This document shows, piece by piece, positions 1-8,501 of a stretch of DNA of 32,542 nt; position 1 is the first letter of the stretch; the number at the start of each line of letters is the position of its first letter. Made by a program: the position numbers and the translations under genes. The notes under the pieces are model-generated. The model made no database searches and was not told the DNA's origin. It was given only the letters and a program-made list of their open reading frames with translations. Origin of the DNA: Sphingomonas albertensis (GTDB lineage: Bacteria; Pseudomonadota; Alphaproteobacteria; Sphingomonadales; Sphingomonadaceae); contig NZ_JACONT010000041.1 in assembly GCF_014358075.1 (NCBI RefSeq), positions 1 to 32,542 on the forward strand, given 5' to 3'.

Positions 1-31
1 GCGCTGGTCCCCCTCCCCGTGCCGGGGAGGA
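1..31. repeat. Partial family B palindrome arm at left window edge
   Basis: A hairpin with stem CCTCCCC (12-18) and GGGGAGG (24-30) lies just downstream of the sufC stop codon. It resembles one arm of the family B bipartite palindromes found elsewhere in the window (for example 4540-4662 and 26974-27088). The rest of the element, if present, is outside the window. It sits between sufC and whatever follows, probably the next suf gene, and could attenuate transcription. Assignment to family B rests on the arm alone. Confidence 0.4.
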
Positions 32-46
32 TTTGCGACAGGCTAC

Positions 47-793
47 TCACGCCGCGATCCCCACATAGCCTTCGCTCTCGAGCTGCTTGGCGAGGTCCTT
101 GCCGCCCGAGCGGACGATCTTGCCGTCCGCCAGCACGTGGACGAAGTCCGGCTCCACGTAATCGAGCAACCGCTGGTAGTGCGTGATCAGCAGCACCGCC
201 TTGTCGGGCGCGCGCATGATGCGGTTGATGCCGTCGCCGACGACGCGCAGTGCGTCGATATCGAGCCCCGAATCGGTCTCGTCGAGGATCGCGAACTTCG
301 GGTTGACGATGCCCATCTGGACCATCTCGTTGCGCTTCTTCTCGCCACCCGAAAAGCCGACGTTCACCGGCCGCTTGAGCATGTCGTAGTCCATGCCGAG
401 CAGATCCGCCTGCCCGCGCGCGAGCTTGAGGAACTCGCCACCGGAAAGCGGCTTCTCGTCCCGCGTCGCACGCTGGGCGTTGAGCGCCTCGCGCAAAAAC
501 TGGACGTTCGACACGCCGGGAATCTCGACCGGATACTGGAAGCCCAGGAACACGCCCGCCGCGGCGCGCTCGTGCGCCTCCAGCTCGAGCAGGTCGACGC
601 CGTCGAACGTCACCGAGCCCGCCGTCACCTCATAGCCGGGCCGCCCGCCGAGCACATAGCCCAGCGTCGACTTGCCCGCCCCGTTCGGCCCCATGATGGC
701 GTGCACCTCGCCCGCGTTCACCGCGAGCGACAGGCCCTTGAGGATTTCCTTGCCGTCGATCTCGGCGTGGAGGTTTTCAATTTTTAGCATCAT
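47..793 (-). CDS. sufC: SufC, Fe-S cluster assembly ATPase
   Basis: Cytosolic ABC-type ATPase of the SUF system. In characterised systems it binds SufB and SufD and powers Fe-S cluster assembly on the SufBCD scaffold. With the start at 793 it is 248 residues, the normal family length. Visible motifs are Walker A GPNGAGKST (35-43), a Q-loop glutamine near 87, the signature FSGGE (147-151), Walker B and D-loop LDETDSGLD (170-178) and the switch histidine in LLITHYQR. The reading frame stays open a little upstream to 826, but the ATG at 793 overlaps the TGA of the preceding 127-aa gene as ATGA and gives the conserved N-terminus, so it is preferred. It belongs to the iscR-sufB-unknown-sufC operon; sufD would be expected beyond the left edge but is not visible. 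Confidence 0.97.
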   Translation of the reverse strand: MMLKIENLHAEIDGKEILKGLSLAVNAGEVHAIMGPNGAGKSTLGYVLGGRPGYEVTAGSVTFDGVDLLELEAHERAAAGVFLGFQYPVEIPGVSNVQFLREALNAQRATRDEKPLSGGEFLKLARGQADLLGMDYDMLKRPVNVGFSGGEKKRNEMVQMGIVNPKFAILDETDSGLDIDALRVVGDGINRIMRAPDKAVLLITHYQRLLDYVEPDFVHVLADGKIVRSGGKDLAKQLESEGYVGIAA

Positions 794-1173
794 ATTTTGC
801 CTTCTCGAACTTGCTTTGCAAACCATCGCTCAGTCGAGCGCTCGTAAGCAGCAAGTAGTTCTTCATAGCTTGGCGCTCGACCAAGACGTGAAATCAACCA
901 ATCACGCATTGAGCAATCCGCATCTTCATCGGTGTATGCATCAATAGCATCTCGAAGAGCGCCTGCCCGGCGAGCTGCTGCAATCCGCGCATCCGACTTA
1001 TCCTTAACCAGTGAAAGATCACCGAGAACGTTAGAAGCACGCAATCCGAGAATATGAGATTTCAGATCATATTCTTCAGCTGTCTCAGCTAACGCGTTTG
1101 CCACAGCCTGCCCTTCGCAGAGGCGCTCTTCCAGATCAGCAATTGCATCGGCAAGGCGACGTTCAATCGTCAC
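790..1173 (-). CDS. Unrecognised 127-aa protein inside the suf operon
   Basis: I do not recognise a family. The 127-residue product is charged, predicted largely helical and soluble, with no signal peptide or membrane segment and only two cysteines. It begins with GTG at 1173, which overlaps the sufB stop as GTGA, and it ends in an ATGA overlap with sufC, so it is translationally coupled on both sides. By hand count its DNA is about 49% G+C over 841-1080, against about 65% in adjacent sufB (1201-1260). That composition suggests later acquisition, yet the exact overlaps suggest it is expressed with the operon. A role in Fe-S assembly is possible only by position. Its reading frame is intact. 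Confidence refers to it being a real gene. Confidence 0.8.
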   Translation of the reverse strand: MTIERRLADAIADLEERLCEGQAVANALAETAEEYDLKSHILGLRASNVLGDLSLVKDKSDARIAAARRAGALRDAIDAYTDEDADCSMRDWLISRLGRAPSYEELLAAYERSTERWFAKQVREGKI

Positions 1174-2663
1174 CCCACGGAGCCTTCCAACGAAATCCCC
1201 AGCAGCTTCTGCGCTTCCACCGCGAACTCCATCGGCAGCTGCTGCAACACCTCCCGCGCAAAGCCATTCACGATCAGCGCCACCGCCGCCTCCTGGTCCA
1301 GCCCGCGTGACATCGCGTAGAACAGCTGGTCCTCGGAGATCTTCGACGTCGTCGCCTCATGCTCGATCTGCGCGGACGGGTTGCGGACCTCGATGTACGG
1401 CACGGTATGCGCGCCGCACTGGTCGCCGAGCAGCAGGCTGTCGCACTGCGTGAAGTTCCGCACGCCCTCCGCGGTCGACGCGACGCGCACCAGCCCGCGG
1501 TACGTGTTGTCCGAACGCCCGGCCGAAATCCCCTTAGACACGATCGTCGAGCGCGTGTTCTTGCCGAGGTGGATCATCTTCGTGCCGGTATCGGCCTGCT
1601 GGCGATTGTTCGTCACCGCGACCGAATAGAACTCGCCGACCGAGCCATCGCCGAGCAGCACGCACGACGGGTATTTCCACGTGATCGCGCTGCCGGTCTC
1701 GACCTGCGTCCAGCTGACCTTCGAGTTCTTGCCCTGGCACAACGCGCGCTTGGTGACGAAATTATAGATCCCGCCGACACCGTTCTCGTCGCCCGGATAC
1801 CAGTTCTGCACGGTCGAATACTTGATCTCGGCATCGTCGAGCACGACCAGTTCGACCACCGCCGCATGCAGCTGGTTCTCGTCGCGCATCGGCGCGGTGC
1901 AGCCCTCGAGATACGAGACGTACGAACCCTTGTCCGCCACGATCAGCGTGCGCTCGAACTGCCCGGTATTCTCCGCGTTGATGCGGAAATAGGTCGACAG
2001 CTCCATCGGGCAGCGCACGCCCTCCGGGATGTAGACGAACGTGCCGTCGGAGAAGACCGCCGAGTTCAGCGTCGCGAAGTAGTTATCGCGCTGCGGCACG
2101 ACCTTGCCGAGCCACTTCCGGACGAGCTCGGGATATTCCTTGATCGCCTCGGAGATCGAGCGGAAGATCACGCCCGCGGCCTCCAGCTCCTTGCGGAACG
2201 TGGTCGCGACCGAGACGCTGTCGAACACCGCATCGACCGCGACGCGGCGCTTGGGCGTGCCGTCCTCGTTCAGCGGATCCTCGACCACGCCCGCCAGCAT
2301 CTTCTGCTCGCCGATCGGGATGCCGAGCTTCTCGTAGACGCGCAGGATCTCCGGATCGACCTCGTCGAGCGACCCGAGCTTCGGCTTCGCCTTGGGCTCC
2401 GCGTAATAATACGCGTCCTGATAATCGATCGGCGGCACGTTGAGCTTCGACCAGTCGGGCGCCTCCATCGTCTGCCACAACGCGAACGCCTTCAGCCGCC
2501 AGTCGAGCATCCACTGCGGCTCGCCCTTCTTGGCGGAAATGAAGCGCACCGTGTCTTCCGACAGACCCTTGGGCGCGAATTCCTGTTCGATGTCCGAGGA
2601 GAAGCCCCACTCGTACGTCTTGTTCGCGGCGGCGTATGCCTCTGCGTTCCGGGTAGCCATCAT
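1170..2663 (-). CDS. sufB: SufB, Fe-S cluster assembly scaffold
   Basis: Core scaffold subunit of the SufBCD complex, where nascent Fe-S clusters are built in the cytosol using sulfur delivered by SufS/SufE-type partners. The 497-residue length fits SufB. The C-terminal beta-helix region carries the conserved block around [18 protein letters not shown], which includes the cysteine equivalent to the cluster-site cysteine of E. coli SufB, followed by [15 protein letters not shown]. Two ATGs stand in tandem (2663 and 2660), and a GGAG element lies 5-8 nt upstream; 2663 is given but 2660 is equally possible. It is preceded by iscR on the same strand across a 121-nt gap holding a palindromic repeat, and its TGA overlaps the GTG of the next gene. 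Confidence 0.97.
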   Translation of the reverse strand: MMATRNAEAYAAANKTYEWGFSSDIEQEFAPKGLSEDTVRFISAKKGEPQWMLDWRLKAFALWQTMEAPDWSKLNVPPIDYQDAYYYAEPKAKPKLGSLDEVDPEILRVYEKLGIPIGEQKMLAGVVEDPLNEDGTPKRRVAVDAVFDSVSVATTFRKELEAAGVIFRSISEAIKEYPELVRKWLGKVVPQRDNYFATLNSAVFSDGTFVYIPEGVRCPMELSTYFRINAENTGQFERTLIVADKGSYVSYLEGCTAPMRDENQLHAAVVELVVLDDAEIKYSTVQNWYPGDENGVGGIYNFVTKRALCQGKNSKVSWTQVETGSAITWKYPSCVLLGDGSVGEFYSVAVTNNRQQADTGTKMIHLGKNTRSTIVSKGISAGRSDNTYRGLVRVASTAEGVRNFTQCDSLLLGDQCGAHTVPYIEVRNPSAQIEHEATTSKISEDQLFYAMSRGLDQEAAVALIVNGFAREVLQQLPMEFAVEAQKLLGISLEGSVG

Positions 2664-2696
2664 TCCATCTCCGCCGCGGCGCGGCTCTCAAAAAAC

Positions 2697-2761
2697 TCTG
2701 CGATCTCTGCGCCTCTGCGCGAACAAGAATCTTTGCGCGCAAAGGCGCAGAGAGCGCGGAG
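2697..2761. repeat. Family F palindrome between iscR and sufB
   Basis: A CTCTGCGCC (2705-2713) / GGCGCAGAG (2744-2752) inverted repeat with extra CTCTGCG copies around it and a TTTGCGCGCAAA palindrome (2732-2743) inside. It fills much of the only sizeable gap in the suf operon and would be transcribed in the iscR-sufB mRNA as a stem-loop close to the sufB ribosome binding site. It differs in sequence from the other repeat families here and is the only copy in the window. Confidence 0.6.
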
Positions 2762-2784
2762 GAAGGGGTAAGGCGCTGCGCGCA

Positions 2785-3213
2785 TCATGCGGGCACCTGC
2801 GAAAGGGGGGCTTGCGAAAGGCTGGCAAGCGACACACCGGCGAGCGCACCGCGGACTGCGCCGTTGACGGCGTTCCAGTGCGGTTTCACGCGGCAGCTCT
2901 GGTCGATGCAGCAACCCTGCGATGCGCCGTCGACGCACGCAGTCAGCGCGATCGGGCCTTCGACGGCCTCGATGATGTCGGCGAGCGAGATCATCGCCGG
3001 CGGTCGCGACAGGCGAAAGCCGCCGCCGGTACCGCGCGTGCTCTCGATAAGCCCGGCGGCGGACAGCCGGCTCACCAGCTTCTGCACGGTCGGCAACGGC
3101 ACACCAGTCTCCTCGCTGAGCAGCGTCGCGTTCAGCCGCGCGATACCGCCACAATGACGCGCTGCGGCGCTCATCATCACGACCGCATAGTCGGCTAGGC
3201 TGGAAAGACGCAT
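2785..3213 (-). CDS. iscR: IscR/Rrf2-family Fe-S sensing regulator of the suf operon
   Basis: Rrf2-family transcription factor of 142 residues at the head of the SUF operon. The N-terminal winged helix is typical (MRLSSLADYAVVMM, then TGVPLPTVQKLVSRLSAAGL). The likely [2Fe-2S] ligands are C93, C101 or C102, C107 and H112, with spacing close to the C92/C98/C104/H107 set of E. coli IscR. The family senses Fe-S status and controls cluster assembly genes, usually including its own operon. An inverted repeat at 3229-3255, ending 15 bp before the start codon, is the obvious candidate operator. It could equally be named SufR by position, although cyanobacterial SufR is a different family. Confidence 0.93.
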   Translation of the reverse strand: MRLSSLADYAVVMMSAAARHCGGIARLNATLLSEETGVPLPTVQKLVSRLSAAGLIESTRGTGGGFRLSRPPAMISLADIIEAVEGPIALTACVDGASQGCCIDQSCRVKPHWNAVNGAVRGALAGVSLASLSQAPLSQVPA

Positions 3214-3228
3214 GGTGGCTTCGAAAGT

Positions 3229-3255
3229 CCAATCGGACCGATATGATCCGATTGG
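3229..3255 (-). promoter_or_regulatory. Candidate IscR operator/promoter of the suf operon
   Basis: A perfect 9-bp inverted repeat, CCAATCGGA (3229-3237) and TCCGATTGG (3247-3255), separated by 9 bp. A further ATCGG copy lies in the spacer. On the minus strand a TTGACC sequence resembling a -35 hexamer (3259-3254) overlaps the outer arm, so a protein bound here would block or contact RNA polymerase. The site is just upstream of the iscR start at 3213. Binding by IscR is inferred from position only. Confidence 0.6.
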
Positions 3256-3360
3256 TCAAATGGGCTTTGTGCATTGCATCGTCAACCCGGCGGGCGATGC
3301 TAACGACTCGCAACTGGAGGCGGGTTTTCTGCCTCCCGCATGACCCGAAAGCTTGACTTC

Positions 3361-3464
3361 CCCCCTCCCTGGAAGGGAGGGGTCGGGGGTGGGTCGGCTG
3401 CTGATGCCAGGGCACGCCAACCAACCGACCAACCCACCCCCAGCCCCTCCCTTCCAGGGAGGGG
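3361..3464. repeat. Family A bipartite palindrome (copy A1)
   Basis: Two complementary arms (about 3361-3396 and 3425-3464), each containing its own CCCTCCC...GGGAGGG hairpin followed by a GGGGGTGGGT or ACCCACCCCC tract, separated by about 30 bp. It lies between the divergent iscR and pyrD genes, so it cannot be a shared terminator here. Related copies are at 8502-8949, 12930-13048 and 22794-22900. Confidence 0.85.
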
Positions 3465-3510
3465 AGCAAGAATGAACCTTCCCGACCGATGGAGGGAGCA
3501 AGGATGAGCA

Positions 3511-4539
3511 ATGGCCTTCTACCACCCGATCCTCTTCCGCCTCGACGCCGAACGCGCGCATAGCCTGACCATCGCCGCGCTCGCCGCATGGGGGAAAGCC
3601 GGCAAGCCCCTAGCTCCGAACGTACCGCGGCTCGCGACGACGGTTGCGGGGATCGCCTTCCCCAACCCCGTCGGCCTCGCGGCAGGCGTCGACAAGGACG
3701 GCCGAGCGATCGACGGGTTCTTCGGCCTCGGCCTCGGCAGCGTCGAGATCGGCACGCTCACCCCGCTCGCGCAGCCGGGCAACCCGAAGCCCCGCATCTT
3801 CCGCCTCCCCGAAGACCGCGCCGTCATCAACCGCCTCGGCTTCAACAACGGCGGCCTCGATGGCGCGCTTCCCCGTGCGCAGAGCGCAAAGCGCAACGGC
3901 ATCCTCGGCATCAACGTCGGCGCGAACAAGGATGCGACCGACCGCACCGCCGACTATGTCCACGGCGTCACCCGCGCCGCGCCGCACGCCGACTACATCA
4001 CGATCAACATCAGCTCCCCCAACACCCCCGGCCTGCGCGATCTCCAGCACGGCGCAGCGTTGCGCGACCTCCTCGCCGCCTGCACCGCGGCAAAGGGCAC
4101 CACGCCGATCTTCCTCAAGGTCGCCCCCGATCTCGACCCCGCCGACATCGACGACATCGCCCGAGCAGCCCTCGACAACCGCATCGACGCGCTGATCGTC
4201 AACAACACGACCATCTCCCGCCCCGGCCTGCGCTCGGCCAACGCCAAGGAAACCGGCGGCCTGTCCGGGGCGCCCCTCGCCCCCCTGGCCCGCCAACGCC
4301 TGTCGGACTTCCGCAAGGCAACGGGCGCAGCAATCCCGCTGATCTCGGTCGGCGGCATCGACAGCGGCGCCGAAGCCTATGCCCGCCTCCGCGCCGGCGC
4401 GAGCCTCGTCCAGCTCTACACCGCTCTGGTGTACGAAGGCCCCGGCCTCCCCGCCCGCATCCTCCGCGAACTGGATGCGCTGCTGAAGCGCGACGGCTTC
4501 ACCTCCGTCGCCGACGCGGTGGGTATCGACGCCTGCTAA
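3511..4539 (+). CDS. pyrD: Dihydroorotate dehydrogenase, class 2 (quinone-dependent)
   Basis: Oxidises dihydroorotate to orotate in pyrimidine synthesis, passing electrons through FMN to membrane quinone. The 342 residues fit class 2. The N-terminal amphipathic helix region (FYHPILFRLDAERAHSLT) is the membrane-docking part typical of this class. Conserved blocks are GLAAGVDKDG, EIGTLTPLAQPGNPKPRIFR, INRLGFNN, NISSPNTPGLRDLQ with the catalytic-base serine at 169, FLKVAPDLD, IVNNTTISRPGL, LISVGGIDSG and the C-terminal RAGASLVQLYTALVYEGPGL. The serine base, rather than cysteine, supports class 2. It starts at ATG 3511 behind a weak purine-rich stretch. A repeat element separates it from the downstream gene, so co-transcription is uncertain. 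Confidence 0.97.
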   Translation: MAFYHPILFRLDAERAHSLTIAALAAWGKAGKPLAPNVPRLATTVAGIAFPNPVGLAAGVDKDGRAIDGFFGLGLGSVEIGTLTPLAQPGNPKPRIFRLPEDRAVINRLGFNNGGLDGALPRAQSAKRNGILGINVGANKDATDRTADYVHGVTRAAPHADYITINISSPNTPGLRDLQHGAALRDLLAACTAAKGTTPIFLKVAPDLDPADIDDIARAALDNRIDALIVNNTTISRPGLRSANAKETGGLSGAPLAPLARQRLSDFRKATGAAIPLISVGGIDSGAEAYARLRAGASLVQLYTALVYEGPGLPARILRELDALLKRDGFTSVADAVGIDAC

Positions 4540-4662
4540 TCCTCCCCCGCCAGGGGGAGGTGGCGCCGAAGGCGACGGAGGGGGAGGACACGGAACCGCG
4601 GCCATCACTTGCCGCCCCCTCCGACTGGCAAGCGCCAGCCACCTCCCCCTGGCGGGGGAGGA
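4540..4662. repeat. Family B bipartite palindrome (copy B1)
   Basis: Arms at about 4540-4588 and 4613-4662, each with a CCTCCCCC...GGGGGAGG hairpin and a conserved GACGGAGGGGG or CCCCCTCCG inner tract. It begins at the pyrD stop codon and occupies most of the gap to the gamma-glutamyltransferase gene. The outer hairpin pair could act as a terminator-like structure in either direction, although no U-tract is visible. Confidence 0.85.
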
Positions 4663-4723
4663 TCGCGAGTTCGGACGGCGACACCGCTTGCCTCATACCC
4701 GAACCGCACTAGGCTCGCGCTCG

Positions 4724-6457
4724 ATGAAGACCTCCCTCCTAGCGCTCGCCCTCCTCGTCCCCGCCGCCACCGAGGCGCGTCAACCCGCCCCAGCCAAAGA
4801 CCAAGGCATGGTCAGCGCCGCCGACCCGCGCGCCGCCGCCGCCGGCGTCGAGATCCTCCGCGCGGGCGGCAGCGCCACCGATGCCGCGATCGCCACGATG
4901 CTCGCGCTCAACGTCGTCGAGCCGCAAAGCTCCGGCATCGGCGGCGGCAGCTTCTGGATCTCCCACGCCGCCAGCGGTGCACTCAGCACGATCGACGCGC
5001 GCGAAGAAGCCCCCGCCGCCGCCGACGCGCGTTGGTTCTACACCCCCGACGGCCAACCGCTGAGCCACAGGGACGCGGTCCCCGGCGGCCGCAGCGTCGG
5101 CATCCCCGGCGCACTGCGCGGCATGGCGCTCGCACACCGCGCCTCGGGGAAGCTCCCCTGGGCGCAGCTGTTCGCACCTGCGATCCGGCTCGCCACCAAC
5201 GGCTTCCAGGCCACCCCGCGCCTCGTCAACGGCATGAAGTCCTACGGCGACCACGTCACGCCCGAGACCCGCGCGCTCTTCTCCGCCCCCGACGGCTCGC
5301 CAGTCGCGATCGGCGCGACGATCAAGAACCCGCAGCAAGCCGCCCTCCTCCAGCGCATCGCCACCCAAGGCCCCGACAGCTTCTACGTCGGGCCCCAGGC
5401 GCAGAAGATCGTCACCGCGGTCAACACCGCCGCGCGCAATCCGTCGAAGATGACGCTCGGCGATCTCGCCAGCTACGACGCCAAGAACCGCCCGCCCGTC
5501 TGCGTCAAATACCGCGTCTACCGCGTCTGCGGGATGGCCCCGCCCTCGTCCGGCGGGGTCACGGTATTGATGATCCTGAAGCAGCTCGAACGCTTCGACA
5601 TGGCAAAGCTCGGCAAGGACAGCGCGCAGGCCTGGCACCTGTTCGCCGAATCCTCGCGCCTCGCCTACGCCGACCGCGACCTGTACGTCGGCGACCCCGA
5701 TTTCGTCCGCGTGCCGGTACAGGGCATGCTCGACGCGAAGTACCTCGCGTCGCGCTCCGCCCTGATCTCACCCACCACGACGATGGCGAGCGTCGCGCCT
5801 GGCACGCCCCCCGGCGCCCCCGCCCGCACCCGCGCCCCGGTCAGCGAAGTCACCGGCACCACCGACATCGCCACGGTCGACGCTAAGGGCAACGTCGTCG
5901 AAGTCACGACCACCGTCGAGGGCTATTTCGGCTCCGGCATCACGGTCGACGGCACCGTCCTCAATAACCAGCTCACCGACTTCGACATCGTGCCCGAGAA
6001 GGACGGCGCGCTCGTCGCCAATCGGGTCGAAGGCGGCAAGCGTCCGCGCAGCTCCATGTCGCCGACGATCGTCTACGGCCCCGACGGGAAAGTCCGGCTC
6101 GCGGTCGGCGCGGCGGGCGGCTCGACGATCATCGCGCAGGTGGCGAAGGCGATCATCGGCGTGGTCGACTGGAAACTGTCCGCGCAGGACTCGATCGCGC
6201 TCGGGCTGCTCTACGCCCCCGGCCACGTCGCCGCTGCCGAAAAGGGTACGCGGATCGAGGCGATGATCCCCGCTCTGGAAGCGCTCGGCGAAACCGTGCG
6301 AGTGACACCGCTCGGCCTGAAGGCAAACGCGATCGAGCGCGTCGCCGGCAAATGGGTCGGCGCCGCAGACCCCCGCAGCGAGGGCGTCGCGATGAGCCAG
6401 GACGGCACCGTCACCCAGATCCAACGCGTCGGCGCCCTCCAGCGCGCGCCGGAGTAA
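4724..6457 (+). CDS. ggt: Gamma-glutamyltransferase, exported
   Basis: Periplasmic Ntn-hydrolase-type enzyme that cleaves and transfers the gamma-glutamyl group of glutathione and related peptides. The start at 4724 gives a clean signal peptide (MKTSLLALALLVPAATEARQ); the frame is open further upstream without such a start. The product is 577 residues, normal for an uncleaved precursor. It autoprocesses at the nucleophilic threonine of the small subunit, here most likely T379 in the GTTD motif (378-381). Other family blocks are SGIGGGSFW, KRPRSSMSPTIV and GAAGGSTII. The residue after the threonine pair is Asp, where E. coli GGT has His, so substrate preference may differ. It stands alone between two repeat elements. 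Confidence 0.93.
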   Translation: MKTSLLALALLVPAATEARQPAPAKDQGMVSAADPRAAAAGVEILRAGGSATDAAIATMLALNVVEPQSSGIGGGSFWISHAASGALSTIDAREEAPAAADARWFYTPDGQPLSHRDAVPGGRSVGIPGALRGMALAHRASGKLPWAQLFAPAIRLATNGFQATPRLVNGMKSYGDHVTPETRALFSAPDGSPVAIGATIKNPQQAALLQRIATQGPDSFYVGPQAQKIVTAVNTAARNPSKMTLGDLASYDAKNRPPVCVKYRVYRVCGMAPPSSGGVTVLMILKQLERFDMAKLGKDSAQAWHLFAESSRLAYADRDLYVGDPDFVRVPVQGMLDAKYLASRSALISPTTTMASVAPGTPPGAPARTRAPVSEVTGTTDIATVDAKGNVVEVTTTVEGYFGSGITVDGTVLNNQLTDFDIVPEKDGALVANRVEGGKRPRSSMSPTIVYGPDGKVRLAVGAAGGSTIIAQVAKAIIGVVDWKLSAQDSIALGLLYAPGHVAAAEKGTRIEAMIPALEALGETVRVTPLGLKANAIERVAGKWVGAADPRSEGVAMSQDGTVTQIQRVGALQRAPE

Positions 6458-6470
6458 CGACGAAACTCCG

Positions 6471-6573
6471 CCTCCCCGGCGAAGGCCGGGGTCCAGTTGG
6501 AAAGGTCGCAGTAACGACGCGCAAACGTCAATTAGCAACGCTTCCCAACTGGACCCCGGCCTCCGCCGGGGAG
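6471..6573. repeat. Family D bipartite palindrome (copy D1)
   Basis: Outer arms CTCCCCGGCGAAGGCCGGGG (from 6472) and its near complement ending at 6573, each extended by a CCAGTTGG or CCAACTGG tract. The roughly 40-bp core (AAAGGTCGCAGTAACG and following bases) is asymmetric and recurs in D3 (26807-26914), and in inverted orientation in D2 (20131-20239). It lies between ggt and the acyl-CoA synthetase gene. Confidence 0.85.
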
Positions 6574-6690
6574 TTGCTAAGTCCGTGGCAGCGGTTGGGG
6601 TTGAGCCCCCGCCGGTTATGACGCACTAACCGTCCAACGCTCAGAATCGCGTCGTACAAGGCGCAACGGCACAGCGCCCAGGGAGAGACA

Positions 6691-8478
6691 ATGGCCCGCC
6701 AGCTCGAACGATTCCCGAACCTCGTCACGATGTTCTTCACGCGCGCCGCGGAGAAAGGCGACGCGCCGTTCCTCTGGACCAAGACGAGCGGCACGTGGGT
6801 CGCCACCAGTTGGGCCGAAGCCGCGCGGCAAGTCGCCAGCCTAGCCACCGCCCTCACCGCGATCGGCCTGAAACGCGGCGACCGCGTGATGCTGGTCAGC
6901 GAGAACCGTCCCGAATGGTGCCTCAGCGACCTCGCGATCATGGCGGCTGGCTGCATCACGGTGCCGACCTACGTCACCAACACCGAGCGCGATCACCTCC
7001 ACATCATCGAGAACGCCGGCGCCTGCGCGATCATCGTCTCGACCGCCAAGCTCGCCAAGACGGTGCTCCCCGCGGTGATCCGGTCGAACCAGGCGCAGAC
7101 CGTCATCGGCCTCGAGGACATGAAGGTCCCAGCGTCGATCGACTTCCACAACTGGCACGCGCTGATCGCCGCGCACCAGACCGCGCCCGCAGCCGCAGCC
7201 GCCCGCGCCGACTTCGCCCGCGAAGACCTCGCCTGCATCATCTACACCTCGGGCACCGGCGGCGCCCCGCGCGGCGTCATGCAGCACCACGGCGCGATCC
7301 TCCACAATTGCGCCGGCTGTGCGTCCGTCATCTCGGAGGATTTCGGCTGGGACGACGAGGTCTTCCTGTCGTTCCTGCCCTTGAGCCACGCCTACGAACA
7401 CACCGGCGGCCAGCATTTCCCGATCTCGCTCGGCGGCCAGATCTACTACGCCGAGGGCCTCGAAAAGCTCGCCGCCAACATCGAGGAGACGCGGCCGACG
7501 ATCATGTTCGTCGTCCCCCGCCTGTTCGAAGTCCTCCGCACGCGCATTTCGAAGACGATCGAGAAACAAGGCGGCGCCTCCGCCTACCTATTGCGTCAGG
7601 CCCTCGACATCGGCGGCAAGCGCTACGCCGGCCGCCTCCGCCTGATCGACCGCCCGATGCAGGCGGCCGTCGCCACGCTCTTCAAGCCGAAGATCTCGAA
7701 GAAGTTCGGCGGCCGGTTGAAGGCGATGATCTCGGGCGGTGCACCGCTCAATCCCGAAGTCGGCCTGTTCTTCGAGTCGCTCGGGCTCACCTTCCTGCAA
7801 GGCTATGGCCAGACCGAAGCCGCCCCCGTCATATCCTGCAACCGCCCCAAGGCCGGCGTCCGCATGGACTCGGTCGGGCCGGCGCTCAAGGACACCGAAG
7901 TCCGGATCGCCGAGGACGGCGAGATCCTGGTCCGCGGCGAACTCGTCATGCATGGCTATTGGCGCAACGACGCCGAGACCGCGAAGGTCCTCAAGGACGG
8001 CTGGCTTCACACCGGCGACATCGGCGAGATCGACGACCGCGGCCGGATCCGCATCACCGACCGCAAGAAGGACCTGATCATCAACGACAAGGGCGAGAAC
8101 GTCGCCCCGCAAAAGGTCGAGGGCATGCTGACGCTCCAGCCCGAGATCGCACAGGCAATGATCGCCGGCGACAAGCGCCCGTACATGGTGGCGCTGATCG
8201 TGCCCGATCCCGAGTGGACGCAGGAATGGTGCGCGGGGAACGGCGATGCCTGCAGCTTCACCCGGCTGGCCGAAAACAGCGAGTTCCGCACCGCGATCGG
8301 CCACGCGATCGAGCGGGTGAACAAGGACCTGACGGTGACGGAGCGCATCCGAAGGTTCGTGCTCGCGGACGGCCCGTTCACGATCGAGAACGAGCAACTG
8401 ACCCCGAGTTTGAAGATCCGCCGCCATGTGCTGCGGCAGGTCTACGGCGAAAGGTTGGACGGCTTGTATAAGAGCTGA
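6691..8478 (+). CDS. Long-chain fatty acid--CoA ligase (AMP-forming)
   Basis: Activates fatty acids to acyl-CoA via an acyl-adenylate, feeding beta-oxidation or lipid synthesis. The 595 residues match the FAA1/FadD15-like branch of the ANL superfamily. Motifs are the P-loop YTSGTGGAPRG (185-195, with Arg in place of the more common Lys), FLPLSHAYEHTGG, GYGQTEAAPVISCN, the hinge GWLHTGDIGEIDDRGRIRIT and DRKKDLIINDKGENVAPQ. The C-terminal region keeps the KIRR-type basic end seen in this branch. It starts at ATG 6691 with GGGAGAG 4-9 nt upstream. It is not in an operon: repeats lie on both sides, and the converging M16 gene begins beyond the DUF559 element. Confidence 0.94.
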   Translation: MARQLERFPNLVTMFFTRAAEKGDAPFLWTKTSGTWVATSWAEAARQVASLATALTAIGLKRGDRVMLVSENRPEWCLSDLAIMAAGCITVPTYVTNTERDHLHIIENAGACAIIVSTAKLAKTVLPAVIRSNQAQTVIGLEDMKVPASIDFHNWHALIAAHQTAPAAAAARADFAREDLACIIYTSGTGGAPRGVMQHHGAILHNCAGCASVISEDFGWDDEVFLSFLPLSHAYEHTGGQHFPISLGGQIYYAEGLEKLAANIEETRPTIMFVVPRLFEVLRTRISKTIEKQGGASAYLLRQALDIGGKRYAGRLRLIDRPMQAAVATLFKPKISKKFGGRLKAMISGGAPLNPEVGLFFESLGLTFLQGYGQTEAAPVISCNRPKAGVRMDSVGPALKDTEVRIAEDGEILVRGELVMHGYWRNDAETAKVLKDGWLHTGDIGEIDDRGRIRITDRKKDLIINDKGENVAPQKVEGMLTLQPEIAQAMIAGDKRPYMVALIVPDPEWTQEWCAGNGDACSFTRLAENSEFRTAIGHAIERVNKDLTVTERIRRFVLADGPFTIENEQLTPSLKIRRHVLRQVYGERLDGLYKS

Positions 8479-8501
8479 GCTAAGCCACCGTATGCAATCT
8501 G

